Position numbers and translations under genes: made by a program. This document shows positions 42,544 through 51,143 of a stretch of DNA of 64,000 nt, in pieces. The stretch's first letter is position 1; each line of letters begins with the position of its first letter. Source of the stretch: JBCBSZ01 sp039818945 (lineage in GTDB: Bacteria > Actinomycetota > Acidimicrobiia > Acidimicrobiales > Poriferisodalaceae); NCBI GenBank assembly GCA_039818945.1, contig JBCBSZ010000020.1, positions 1-64,000 on the forward strand, read 5' to 3'. The notes under the pieces are model-generated. The model saw nothing but the letters and a program-made list of their open reading frames with translations. It was not told the DNA's origin and did not search any database.

Positions 42544-43827
42544 ATGCCTCCGCTCCAACCCCAGGTCGCTACCCTCGCCAGCCTGTCCGACCTCGCCTCG
42601 ACCCCGACCGCGACGCGCTCGTCGTCGCGCCGATCGACAGCGGTCGTCCTGGGCCTGGCGATCCTCACGGTCGGCATGACCGGGCTGGGGCAGACGATCG
42701 GCGTGTCGGTCTTCATCGACCACCTCGTCGACGACCTCGGGCTCAGCCGCTCACAGGTGAGCACGGCCTACCTCATCGGCACGCTGTTCGGGGCGACGCT
42801 GCTGCCGGGTGTCGGTCGCTTCATCGATCGACGTGGCGTCCGCGTCGCGCAGGCGCTCATCGGTGTGGCGTTCGGCCTCGCCCTGGTCAACATGGCGCTC
42901 GTCACCGGGCTGCTCTGGCTGACGATCGGCTTCGCCGGGATCCGCTTCCTCGGCCAGGGCTCGCTCTCGCTGGTCGCGACCGTCACGGTGCAGATCCGGT
43001 TCCGTCGTTCCCGTGGCACGGCCGTCGGGATCTACACGACCGCGTCGGCCGCGCTGATGGCGCTCGTCCCCGTCCTGCTCGCGCTCTCCATCTCCGCCGT
43101 CGGCTGGCGATGGACCTGGGTGCTGGCCGCCTCGGTGGTGGTCGCCGTGGTGGTGCCCGCCGCCCTCCTCGGCCTGCGGGGGATGCCCACGGGCCACCGG
43201 GGCCGACCCGTCACCGCACCGGAGGTGGGCGACGACGCCGACCACACCCGCAGCGAGGCACTCCGCACCGCCCAGTTCTGGATGCTCGCCGCCACGTCGG
43301 GAACCGTCGGGATGATGGCGACCGCGCTGAACTTCCACCAGATCGATCTGCTCGGCGACGCCGGGCTGTCCGAGACGGCCGCCGCAGCGCTCTTCATCCC
43401 GCAGGTCGTCGGCTCGTCGGTGGCCGGCCTCAGCATCGGCTACCTGGGCGACCGGATCGGCACGCGCTACCTCCCGGCGATCGGCATGCTCCTGATGGCC
43501 GCGGCTCAGCTCCTGGCGGCGGTCGCCGAGCCGGGCGTCGTCGCGATCGCCTACGCCGTCGTGCTCGGGGCGACCGGTGGCTCGATCCGGACCGCCGTGA
43601 CGACGTTGCAGCCGACGTGGTTCGGGACCACCCACGTCGGGTCGATCCAGGGTGCGCTGACACTGTTCGGGGTGGGTGCCTCCGCGCTCGGGCCGATCGT
43701 GCTCACGACGACCGAGCAGGCGCTCGGCTCCTACCCGCCGGCGCTGGTGGCGCTGTGTGCGATCCCCGCCGCGGCGTTCGTCTTCGCGCTCGGTCCGAAC
43801 CGGGCGCCTACCCGGCAGCCCGCTTGA
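42544..43827 (+). CDS. Major facilitator superfamily transporter
   Basis: A 427-residue protein with about twelve hydrophobic segments. GRFIDRRGVR after the second helix is the MFS loop motif, and GYLGDRIGTRYLP is its copy in the second half. A Ser/Thr-rich cytosolic N-terminus of about 35 residues precedes the first helix. Similar actinobacterial carriers move monocarboxylates or drugs, but the substrate is unknown. It diverges from phoX and its last 20 bases overlap the end of the SCO6745-family gene on the other strand. Confidence 0.88.
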   Translation: MPPLQPQVATLASLSDLASTPTATRSSSRRSTAVVLGLAILTVGMTGLGQTIGVSVFIDHLVDDLGLSRSQVSTAYLIGTLFGATLLPGVGRFIDRRGVRVAQALIGVAFGLALVNMALVTGLLWLTIGFAGIRFLGQGSLSLVATVTVQIRFRRSRGTAVGIYTTASAALMALVPVLLALSISAVGWRWTWVLAASVVVAVVVPAALLGLRGMPTGHRGRPVTAPEVGDDADHTRSEALRTAQFWMLAATSGTVGMMATALNFHQIDLLGDAGLSETAAAALFIPQVVGSSVAGLSIGYLGDRIGTRYLPAIGMLLMAAAQLLAAVAEPGVVAIAYAVVLGATGGSIRTAVTTLQPTWFGTTHVGSIQGALTLFGVGASALGPIVLTTTEQALGSYPPALVALCAIPAAAFVFALGPNRAPTRQPA

Positions 43828-44710
43828 AGGGGTCGGGCGGGAAGGCCTTCGCCTCGATGCAGCGCTGCGACCAGGCGTCCAGACGACCGACGATCGTCTC
43901 GTCGTCGGTGCCCAATGCCTCCACGATGGGCAGCTCGAGCTCATCGGTCGCGGCCTCGATGTCGTTGCGCAGGATCCGCCCCTCGTCGCTGAGCTGGTCG
44001 CCGTCGAGCAGGCCGATCTCGCGGAGGTCCTCGGCGGTCGCCGACAGCTCCTCCGCCGACCACCCGCGGGTGGCCGAGTAGGTCCCGAGCGGGAACCCCA
44101 CCCACAGCTCGGTCAGGAGGTTCATCTCCACCGGCCCCAGGCCCTCGGCCACGCACACCGCGACGTGGCTGTCGCCCCGGTGCTCGCGAAGGAGCTCGCA
44201 GGCCCGCCACAGCACGCCCACCGGCTCAGCGGGCCAGGGAAGGTCGCTCAGCCCGGAGTACAGCGGGCGACCGGTGCCGTCGGCATCGACCACCGCGGCT
44301 CGCAGAGCGTCGGCGACCGGTGCGACGTCCTCACCGTCGAGCAACGCACCGAGGCTCGCGATCGTCGAGGCGTCCCGGGCGGCGAGGAGCTCGTCTCGCC
44401 CACAGGCGGACCGGCCCTGCTCGTAGACGGCGCCGATCATGCCCGGCTCGAACACGGCGAAGGCGGCGGCGACGACCGACGGCGACGGCGTGCCCAGCAG
44501 CGCCGCCCGACTCCACACGTAGCCGCTCATGAAGTCGAGCCCGAGCCCGGCGAGCGCCTCGTTGGTCCCCGCGGACCACACCGAGTGCATCGCGATGGGC
44601 TCGATGGCGTCGCGGAGCCGACGCGTGGGATCGGTGCTCAACGTGGGGACCGGGGTCGCATCCGGTGCTTCGACGTCGAGGAAGGCGGCGACGATGTCGG
44701 CGTACTCCAT
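43808..44710 (-). CDS. SCO6745-family HTH-like protein
   Basis: A 300-residue soluble, mostly helical protein of an actinobacterial family known by SCO6745. RRLRDAIEPIAMH, FMSGYVWSRAALLG and AVFEPGMIGAVYEQGR match the conserved N-terminal part, and a winged-helix-like region (WSAEELSATAEDLREIGLLD) lies near the C-terminus. Function is unknown; it may be a DNA-binding or ligand-binding protein. TAGCGT lies 8 bases before the ATG at 44710, a probable leaderless start. Confidence 0.78.
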   Translation of the reverse strand: MEYADIVAAFLDVEAPDATPVPTLSTDPTRRLRDAIEPIAMHSVWSAGTNEALAGLGLDFMSGYVWSRAALLGTPSPSVVAAAFAVFEPGMIGAVYEQGRSACGRDELLAARDASTIASLGALLDGEDVAPVADALRAAVVDADGTGRPLYSGLSDLPWPAEPVGVLWRACELLREHRGDSHVAVCVAEGLGPVEMNLLTELWVGFPLGTYSATRGWSAEELSATAEDLREIGLLDGDQLSDEGRILRNDIEAATDELELPIVEALGTDDETIVGRLDAWSQRCIEAKAFPPDPFKRAAG

Positions 44711-44718
44711 GCCAGCAG

Positions 44719-44724
44719 ACGCTA
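44719..44724 (-). promoter_or_regulatory. -10 element of the SCO6745-family gene
   Basis: TAGCGT on the minus strand lies 8 bases before the ATG at 44710. No Shine-Dalgarno sequence separates them, which suits leaderless transcription. Confidence 0.4.
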
Positions 44725-44808
44725 CGCCCCCTCGGTGCGGCGCGCCGACGCCGCACCCGGGTACGGCATGGACCCGGATGCGGTCGTCGACGAGCGACCC
44801 TCGTCGTG

Positions 44809-47196
44809 TCAGTCGCCGACCCGGAGGGCGCCGAGCACGTCGAGCCGACCGGCCCGGCGGGCGGGTCCGACGGCGGCGAGCACGCCGAACGCCACGGCGA
44901 CGACCAGGTAGGTCGCGAGCGAGCCGACCGGGATGCGCACGATCGAGATCAGCGCATCCGGCGCAAGCGGAGCCAGCAGCACGGCGATGCCGGTGCCGGC
45001 CGCGAGGCCGATCGTCGCGCCGAACGTCGAGAGCACCAGCGCCTCGCGCCGCACCATCGCCCGCACCTGCCGCGGCGTCATCCCGACCGCACGCAGGAGG
45101 CCGAGCTCGCGGCGTCGTTCGAGGAGGGAGAGCGCCACGGTGTTGGCGATCCCCGTCAGCGCCACGACGACGGTCAGGGCCAGCAGGCCGTTGGCGAGCA
45201 GCAGCAGCTGCTGCGCCTGCGCCTCGCGGCCGGCCAGATGCTCGTCCATGCTCTCGATCGTGAGCTGCGGATGGCCGGCCAGCGCCTCGTCGACCGCTGC
45301 CGCAGCGACGTCGACGTCGACCCCGTCGGCGAAGCGCAGCGCCGCGAAGTCGGCCTCGACGTTGCGGGCGTGGCGAGCGACGAGCGACGAGTCGAGCAGC
45401 ACCTCGCCGTCGAGCAGGTCCCCGGGATCGACGATCGCCGCCACCTCGACCTCCATCGCCGCGCCGTCGCTGAACTCCACGGGCAGCTGGTCACCGACCG
45501 ACAGCGCACGTCGTCGTGCGAGGTCCGCCGAGACCGCGGTCCGGTCCGTCCCGAGGTCGGTCGGATCGCCGGCGAGGACGTCGAGGAGGACCGTGCCGTC
45601 CGCCGTCTCGGACCGGAGGCCGACCACGGGGAGGACGTCGCCCCCGGAGCGGACCTCGCTGGAGCCGTAGCCCGAGAAGGCGGCCAGACCTTCGACGTCG
45701 GCCAACGCCTCGACCGCGGCCAGGGGGACGGTCACCCCGTCGGCACCGGTGACGATGAGGTCGGCGTCGAAGCCCGACTCGACGCGCTCGGCGATCGTCG
45801 CCCGGTACGACGCGGCGAAGACGGCCATGGCGCTGATGAGGCCGACCCCGACGATCATCGACATCGCCGTCGTCAGGACCCGGCGGGGGTTGCGGGCGAT
45901 GCTCGTCGCCGCGAGTCGGCCAGGAGCGCCGAGCCGCCCGGCGACCAGCGAAGCGAACCAGGCGACGATGCGGCCGACGCCCGAGGGAGCGGTCGCGGCG
46001 TCCCCGCCGCACCCCATGGCCTCGAGCGGGCTGACCCGTCCGGCCCGGCGGGCGGGCACGACGGCCGACACCACCGTCACGCCGACGCCCACCACGGCGG
46101 CGAGCACGACCGTGCGGGGCAGGATCGCCCGATCGGCTGCTGGGAAGCCGCCGTCGGTGACCGCGGCGAAGAGCGCGGTGATGCCCTCGGCGACGAGCAG
46201 CCCGCCGCCCACTCCGAGCAGCGTGGCCGCGGCGCCGACCAGCGCGGCCTCGCCCACCACGAGCGCCGTCGCCTGGCGGGTCGTCGCGCCGACGGCCCGG
46301 AGCAGGCCGAGCTCGCGCTGTTGCTGTCCGACCAGGACCGCGAACGTGTTCGCGATGACGAAGGTGGAGACGAACAGCGTGATCCCGGCGAAGACGAGCA
46401 GCGCCAGCTGGACGAGATCGATGACCTGACCGAACTCGTCCTCCTGCTCGCCGACGAGGGTCGCCCGATCGGCGACGAGCAGGGTGGGCACGGCGGCCTC
46501 GAGGTCGGCGAACACCGTCGCGGCGTCGGCGCCGGGCTCGAACACCACGCTGGCCGTGTCGACCGTGCCATCTGCGTCGAGCAGGTCCTGGATGGTGGCG
46601 AGATCGAGGTGCAGGAAGTAGGGCGTCACGCCGGCGTCCATGTCGCCGAACGTGATCGTTCCCACCAGCGTGAACGTGCGCGTGCCAGCGGGGGTCGCGA
46701 CCTCGATCGGGTCGCCGAGCTCGGCACCGAGCACCGCCGCCTGGGCGCGGTCGAGGGCGATCTCCCCCGGTCCCGGCGGTCGACCGGCCACGGTCGTGAA
46801 CGGTGAGGCCGTCGAGTCCCCGAAGGTCGAGAAGGCCAGCACCGGCGGTCCCTGGGGCCGGAGGACCTCGCCGTCGGGCCCGACGGCGAAGATCGCGTCG
46901 CGCGCCTCGACGACCGGCACGATCTCGGCGATGCCGTCGACGGCGCGGGCCGCATCGAGGATCGCGGCGTCGAAGCGCTCGCCGGACTCGGCGCGATCGA
47001 ATTCGCCGACGCCGGCCCGGATCTCGGCGTCGACGCCGCCGTAGATCTCGGCGGAGATTTCGCCGAAGACGGCGCGGAGGGAGTCGGCCAGCACGAAGCT
47101 GGCGGTGACGAAGCTCACCGACAGGGCGACGGCGAGGAAGGTGAGGGTCAGGCGGCCGCGGTGGGCTCGGACCGAACGCGTGACGAGCGTGATCAT
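44809..47196 (-). CDS. MacB/FtsX-type ABC transporter permease
   Basis: A 795-residue permease with two FtsX-like modules. Each has an extracytoplasmic MacB core after a first helix (RLTLTFLAVALSVSFVTASF at the start, and a second after MSMIVGVGLISAMAVFAASY) and groups of three helices near 260-390 and 680-780 with RRRELGLLRAVG-like loops (QQRELGLLRAVGATTRQ, RRRELGLLRAVGMTPRQ). Such machines move lipoproteins, peptides or sense antibiotics. Its start is 6 bases beyond the ATPase stop, so they are one unit. Confidence 0.9.
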   Translation of the reverse strand: MITLVTRSVRAHRGRLTLTFLAVALSVSFVTASFVLADSLRAVFGEISAEIYGGVDAEIRAGVGEFDRAESGERFDAAILDAARAVDGIAEIVPVVEARDAIFAVGPDGEVLRPQGPPVLAFSTFGDSTASPFTTVAGRPPGPGEIALDRAQAAVLGAELGDPIEVATPAGTRTFTLVGTITFGDMDAGVTPYFLHLDLATIQDLLDADGTVDTASVVFEPGADAATVFADLEAAVPTLLVADRATLVGEQEDEFGQVIDLVQLALLVFAGITLFVSTFVIANTFAVLVGQQQRELGLLRAVGATTRQATALVVGEAALVGAAATLLGVGGGLLVAEGITALFAAVTDGGFPAADRAILPRTVVLAAVVGVGVTVVSAVVPARRAGRVSPLEAMGCGGDAATAPSGVGRIVAWFASLVAGRLGAPGRLAATSIARNPRRVLTTAMSMIVGVGLISAMAVFAASYRATIAERVESGFDADLIVTGADGVTVPLAAVEALADVEGLAAFSGYGSSEVRSGGDVLPVVGLRSETADGTVLLDVLAGDPTDLGTDRTAVSADLARRRALSVGDQLPVEFSDGAAMEVEVAAIVDPGDLLDGEVLLDSSLVARHARNVEADFAALRFADGVDVDVAAAAVDEALAGHPQLTIESMDEHLAGREAQAQQLLLLANGLLALTVVVALTGIANTVALSLLERRRELGLLRAVGMTPRQVRAMVRREALVLSTFGATIGLAAGTGIAVLLAPLAPDALISIVRIPVGSLATYLVVAVAFGVLAAVGPARRAGRLDVLGALRVGD

Positions 47197-47201
47197 GCTC
47201 C

Positions 47202-47975
47202 TCAGACCTCCAGGTCTCGCATGATGTCGAGGAGCGACTCGACGCTGGGCTCAGCGGTGTCGGCGACGATCCGCCCGTCGGCGAGGAAGACGACGCGATC
47301 CGCGGCGGCTGCCGACGCGGGATCGTGGGTGACCATCACGATGCTCTGGCCGTGGTCGTGCGCCGCTGACCGCAGCAGGCCGAGCACCTCGGCCGCCGAG
47401 CGGCGGTCGAGGTTGCCGGTCGGTTCGTCGGCGAAGATCACCTCGGGCCGCGAGGCCAGCGCTCGGGCGACGGCGACGCGCTGCTGCTGACCGCCCGAGA
47501 GCTCCGCGGGGCGATGGTCCCGGCGGCCGGCGAGTCCGACGGTCTCGATGACGTGATCGATCCAGGCGTCGTCGATGCCCCGTCCACCGGCCAGCACCTG
47601 GGGCAGCCGGACGTTCTCGACGGCGGTGAGCATCGGCACGAGGTTGAAGGCCTGGAAGACGAAACCGACCCGCTCTCGGCGCAGCACGGTCAGCTGCCGC
47701 TCGGAGAGGCTCGTGAGGTCGACGTCGCCGATGAGCACCCGACCTGACGACAACCGGTCGAGCCCGGCCATGGCGTGCATGAGGGTCGACTTGCCGGACC
47801 CGGACGGGCCCATGATCGCCGTGAGCTGCCCGGCGCCGACCTCGAGGTCGACGGCGTCGAGCGCGGTGACCGCGAGATCACCTCGTCCGAAGATGCGGGT
47901 GGCGGCGACGGCTCGGGCGACCGCCGGGCGCACGGCCGATCGATCGGGGGTTCGTGCGAGGGTGGTGGCGTTCAC
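47202..47975 (-). CDS. MacB-type ABC transporter ATPase
   Basis: A 257-residue ABC ATPase of the LolD/MacB class. GPSGSGKSTLMHAMAGLD is Walker A, LSGGQQQRVAVARALA the signature and IFADEPTGNLD Walker B, where FADEPTGNLD is typical of this class. The GTG at 47975 has AGGAG 8 bases before it, better than an upstream ATG at 48059. It pairs with the FtsX-like permease and is next to a NarL-type two-component system that probably regulates it. Confidence 0.92.
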   Translation of the reverse strand: MNATTLARTPDRSAVRPAVARAVAATRIFGRGDLAVTALDAVDLEVGAGQLTAIMGPSGSGKSTLMHAMAGLDRLSSGRVLIGDVDLTSLSERQLTVLRRERVGFVFQAFNLVPMLTAVENVRLPQVLAGGRGIDDAWIDHVIETVGLAGRRDHRPAELSGGQQQRVAVARALASRPEVIFADEPTGNLDRRSAAEVLGLLRSAAHDHGQSIVMVTHDPASAAAADRVVFLADGRIVADTAEPSVESLLDIMRDLEV

Positions 47976-48025
47976 GGTTCGGCTCCTGTCTCGGGGTACG
48001 AGCCGAACGTACGAATCGACATCGC

Positions 48026-48040
48026 CGGGCGAATCGCCCG
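48026..48040. promoter_or_regulatory. 15-base palindrome upstream of the ABC transporter promoter
   Basis: CGGGCGA (48026-48032) and TCGCCCG (48034-48040) are perfect inverted arms around one A. It lies 51 bases upstream of the ATPase start, where a response regulator would bind. The neighbouring NarL-type regulator is the obvious candidate. Confidence 0.45.
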
Positions 48041-48057
48041 AACGTGGCCGCGGGGTC

Positions 48058-48077
48058 ATCCGAAGGTCGCTTCGGAT
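48058..48077 (-). terminator. Hairpin after the response-regulator gene
   Basis: ATCCGAAG (48058-48065) and CTTCGGAT (48070-48077) form a perfect 8-base stem with a 4-base loop, 12 bases beyond the response-regulator stop codon. It probably ends or weakens transcription from the kinase-regulator operon before the ABC genes. No T-run follows, as is common in high-GC actinobacteria. Confidence 0.5.
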
Positions 48078-48089
48078 CGCGGCGGTGCG

Positions 48090-48749
48090 TCAGGCGCCGG
48101 GACGGCCGATGCCGGCCTCGAAGGCCGCGATCACGGCCTGGACCCGGTCGCGCACGCCGAGCTTGGTCAGCACCCGACCCAGGTGGGTCTTGACCGTCGC
48201 CTCGCTGAGGAACAGTGCCTCGCCGATCTCGGCGTTGGACCGGCCCTTGGTGAGCTGCTCGAGCACGTCGCGCTCGCGGTCGGTGAGCTCGGCGATGCCG
48301 GGCACGTCCTTCGCCGGTGGTCCCGGAGCGGTCGAGCGCATCTGCTGCAGGACGATGCGCGTCACCGCCGGCGACAGCGCTCCGTCGCCGGCGGCGACCG
48401 CCCGGATCGCGGCGACGAGATCGTCGGCCGAGCCGTCCTTCAGCAGGAAGCCGGACGCGCCGGCGCGCACCGCCTCGGTGACGTACTCGTCGAGCCCGAA
48501 CGTGGTGAGCACGAGGACCTTCGGCGGGTCGGGCAGCTCCAGCACGGCGCGGGTGGCGGCGAGCCCGTCCAGGTCGGGCATGCGGATGTCCATCAGGACC
48601 ACGTCGACCCGACGGCTCCTGCACACCTCGATGGCCTCGACGCCGGTCGATGCCGTACCTACGACCGACAGGTCGTCCTCGTGGTCGAGGATGAGCTCGA
48701 AGCCGGTGCGGACCATCTCGGAGTCGTCGACGATGACCACCCGGATCAT
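48090..48749 (-). CDS. NarL/LuxR-type response regulator
   Basis: A 219-residue regulator. The receiver has VVIVDDSEMVR, the phosphorylation site in VLMDIRMPDLDG, LTTFGLDEYV and the lysine in FLLKDGSADDL. The C-terminal LuxR HTH is LTDRERDVLEQLTKGRSNAE, then FLSEATVKTHLGRVLTKLGV. The ATG at 48749 overlaps the kinase stop (ATGA). It probably controls the MacB-like transporter downstream through the palindrome at 48026. Confidence 0.93.
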   Translation of the reverse strand: MIRVVIVDDSEMVRTGFELILDHEDDLSVVGTASTGVEAIEVCRSRRVDVVLMDIRMPDLDGLAATRAVLELPDPPKVLVLTTFGLDEYVTEAVRAGASGFLLKDGSADDLVAAIRAVAAGDGALSPAVTRIVLQQMRSTAPGPPAKDVPGIAELTDRERDVLEQLTKGRSNAEIGEALFLSEATVKTHLGRVLTKLGVRDRVQAVIAAFEAGIGRPGA

Positions 48750-49954
48750 CGGCCCGGTCCCGGATCGGTCGGGACGAGCGGCAGCTCGGCCGCGACCCGG
48801 AAGCCTCCACCGAGGACGGGTCCGGCCTGCAGCGAGCCGCCGAGCACCTCGGCCCGTTCGGTCATGCCGGCCAGGCCGGAACCGCCCGACGGGCCGGCGG
48901 ACACCTGGACGGCGCCGTCGTCGGTGACCTCGACCCGGACGTGTCGCGTTCCGACCTCGACGCGCACCTCCACACGGGACACGCCGTCGCCGTGCTTGAG
49001 GACGTTGGTGAGCGCCTCCTGGACGATCCGGTACGCGCCGGCACCGACGGTCGCGCCGACCGAGCCGGGCTCCCCGTCGAGGTGGTGCACGATCGTCAAC
49101 CCGCTCGATGCGGCCGTCTCGGCCGCCAGATCGGCGATCTCGGCGATCGACGGCGCCGGGGCGAGCTCGGCGACATCGGAGTCCTGCCGCATGCCCGCGA
49201 GCACGCTCCGGACCTCGACCAGGGACGACCGGGCGGTGGAGCCCATGGCCTGCACCGCGGCGCGGACCACGTCGGGGCGGTCCTCACCGACCCGTTCCGC
49301 GGCCTCGGCCCGCACGGCGATCACCGACAGCGAGTGACCGACGAGGTCGTGGAGCTCGCGGGCGATGCGTTGGCGTTCGGCGAGTGCGGCGCGCTGGCGG
49401 GCCGCCTCCGCCTCGACCCGGGCGGTGGCGAGGTCGGCCGCGAGTCGGGCGGCCTCCTCGCGCCGTGAGGCGGCGTTGAGGCCGAGCAGCAGCACCGCGG
49501 TGCACGAGAGCACGGTCAGTGCGACGAGATCGACGTCGACGTCGGGTGCGGCGACCACACCGACGGCCGACATCGCGCTGAGCGCTGCCCCCGAGGCGAT
49601 CCCGATCGACCTCCCTCGCTCGCCGCCCTCGGCGGCGACGGAGTAGATCATCACGAGCGGTGCGACGAAGACCTCGGCCAGCTCCGCCCCCCAGATGACC
49701 ATCTGCCCGACGACGGCGACCGGCGTCGCGAGCTCCGGTGCTCGGCTGCGGAACGCGACGGCGAGGGAGGGCACGACGATGACGACCCACTCCCACCAGA
49801 CATCGGGCGCTGCGTTGCCGGGTTCGTCGCGCCCGGCGGCGACCACCGCGGTGAGCACGGCGATGCCGACCAGACAGGCCGAGAGCGCCGCGTCGAGCGG
49901 CGCCGGCCGCCACGCCGGAGGTCGCTCCGCAGCGCTGGAGGTCGTTCCGCTCAT
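48746..49954 (-). CDS. NarL-type sensor histidine kinase (HisKA_3)
   Basis: A 402-residue membrane kinase. Residues about 25-165 contain five hydrophobic segments without a large outer loop, so it probably senses membrane stress. RQRIARELHDLVGHSLSVI is the HisKA_3 phosphorylation box, and IVQEALTNVLKHG, TDDGAV and GSGLAGMTERAEVLGG are the ATPase boxes. Together with the regulator and a MacB-like exporter it resembles VraSR/LiaSR envelope-stress modules; that analogy is inference. TACGGT (49964-49969, minus) lies 9 bases upstream of the ATG. Confidence 0.9.
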   Translation of the reverse strand: MSGTTSSAAERPPAWRPAPLDAALSACLVGIAVLTAVVAAGRDEPGNAAPDVWWEWVVIVVPSLAVAFRSRAPELATPVAVVGQMVIWGAELAEVFVAPLVMIYSVAAEGGERGRSIGIASGAALSAMSAVGVVAAPDVDVDLVALTVLSCTAVLLLGLNAASRREEAARLAADLATARVEAEAARQRAALAERQRIARELHDLVGHSLSVIAVRAEAAERVGEDRPDVVRAAVQAMGSTARSSLVEVRSVLAGMRQDSDVAELAPAPSIAEIADLAAETAASSGLTIVHHLDGEPGSVGATVGAGAYRIVQEALTNVLKHGDGVSRVEVRVEVGTRHVRVEVTDDGAVQVSAGPSGGSGLAGMTERAEVLGGSLQAGPVLGGGFRVAAELPLVPTDPGPGR

Positions 49955-50036
49955 GGGGGGTTGACCGTACACAGCGCCCCGACGGCCGGGATCGACCGAA
50001 GGTCGTGCTGCGATCCTCCGAACGGATGACCTGCGC

Positions 50037-50516
50037 TCAGAGGGTGGCGAGCGCCGCCCCGTAGGCGGCGACGCTGCCCAGCGACGCAACGGTCCGAGCG
50101 GTGTTGGCCCGGGTCCACGTCACGAGGTACCGCCGCCAGTACCCACGGCCGGCCTCGCTGCGCGCATCGACCCGATCGAGGGCGTCGTTGCGGGGCACGT
50201 TCAACGTGACGGTCACGACGAACGAGGCGATCGACAGCACCGCGCCCAGGGCGAGCAGTCGTCCGCCCGCCTCGTCGATCCGATCGACCTCGGCGACCGC
50301 GGCCGGGACGGCGACCAGGCCCGCGCCGACGATGGCGGCAACGAACGTCGGGCTCGGTGCGGCGACGTTCACGGCCTGCATCGCCGCGGCGCCCTCGGAC
50401 TCCGGGAGCCGACCGAACGCTGGCATCACGAAGTTCGAGAAGGCGAAGAAGGCACCACCGCTGATCGCCGCAGCGACGAGCGCGATCAGCGTCAGCGCCA
50501 CCTGCCACCCGCTCAT
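50037..50516 (-). CDS. DUF1772 membrane protein
   Basis: A 159-residue membrane protein of about four hydrophobic segments. AFSNFVMPAFGRLPESEGAA, then AMQAVNV and LNVPRNDAL followed by RYLVTWTRANTART match DUF1772, a family that includes anthrone oxygenase-like proteins; most bacterial members have no known function. Its ATG at 50516 overlaps the stop of the PPOX gene (ATGA). Confidence 0.83.
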   Translation of the reverse strand: MSGWQVALTLIALVAAAISGGAFFAFSNFVMPAFGRLPESEGAAAMQAVNVAAPSPTFVAAIVGAGLVAVPAAVAEVDRIDEAGGRLLALGAVLSIASFVVTVTLNVPRNDALDRVDARSEAGRGYWRRYLVTWTRANTARTVASLGSVAAYGAALATL

Positions 50517-51031
50517 GCCCTGGCCTCGAGCTCGACCAGGCCGCCGCCGCTCAGCGGGTCGGAGATCAGGGCGCGGATCGGCATCCCGAGGCCGTAGGTG
50601 ACGAGGCGGCGGGGCAGGGCGATGCGCAGGAAGCAGCCGCCGGCCAACTCGAGCTCGCCGTGACCGGTGATGCTCGTCAGCTCGCCGGCGGCGACGAGCG
50701 CCTGGATCTCCGGGCCGTCGCTGTCGAGCACCGTCGCGGTGGTCTGGAACTGGACCGTCGACGGTGGCCCGACCGGCAGGCGCCGGATCGGGATCACGAC
50801 CGCGACGTCGGGGTTGGCCTCGATGTTGCGGGCCTTGCGGCTCGGCCGCATGGTCGAGACGTACAGGGCGTCGTCGACGGCCTCGTAGAGCACGCCGGCG
50901 ACGTGGGGCCGACCGGCAGGCGACGAGGTGGCCAGCGTCGCGAACGAGCGCCGGTCGATCGCCCGCCGCACCTCGACGGGGTCGGGGCGCCGCAGGACCG
51001 GGGTGGTGGGGTTCGTGGTGTCGTTGTGCAT
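50513..51031 (-). CDS. PPOX-fold (pyridoxamine 5'-phosphate oxidase-like) protein
   Basis: A 172-residue split-barrel protein. FATLATSSPAGRPHVAGVLY is the first hairpin, and LYVSTMRPSRKARNIEANP the cofactor-binding strand and helix. Such actinobacterial proteins often bind F420 or FMN. It is translationally coupled to the DUF1772 gene and diverges from the AraC regulator at 51144, which may control both. The ATG at 51031 is preferred; in-frame GTG and ATG alternatives lie upstream. Confidence 0.8.
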   Translation of the reverse strand: MHNDTTNPTTPVLRRPDPVEVRRAIDRRSFATLATSSPAGRPHVAGVLYEAVDDALYVSTMRPSRKARNIEANPDVAVVIPIRRLPVGPPSTVQFQTTATVLDSDGPEIQALVAAGELTSITGHGELELAGGCFLRIALPRRLVTYGLGMPIRALISDPLSGGGLVELEARA

Positions 51032-51057
51032 GTCGTCCACTCTGAGCGGTAGGAGCA

Positions 51058-51101
51058 GGACGATCCATGCTCGCGACGCTGCGCTTCTTGCTCGATCGTC
51101 C
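51058..51101. promoter_or_regulatory. Widely spaced inverted repeat between the PPOX and AraC genes
   Basis: GGACGATC (51058-51065) is exactly repeated in inverted form as GATCGTCC (51094-51101), with 28 bases between. It lies in the middle of the divergent promoter region and could mark two half-sites for the AraC regulator or a DNA loop. Eight-base arms at this spacing may also occur by chance. Confidence 0.3.
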
Positions 51102-51143
51102 AGATCGGTGGACGCAGAGACGAGCGGGAGGCACGATGGTCGC

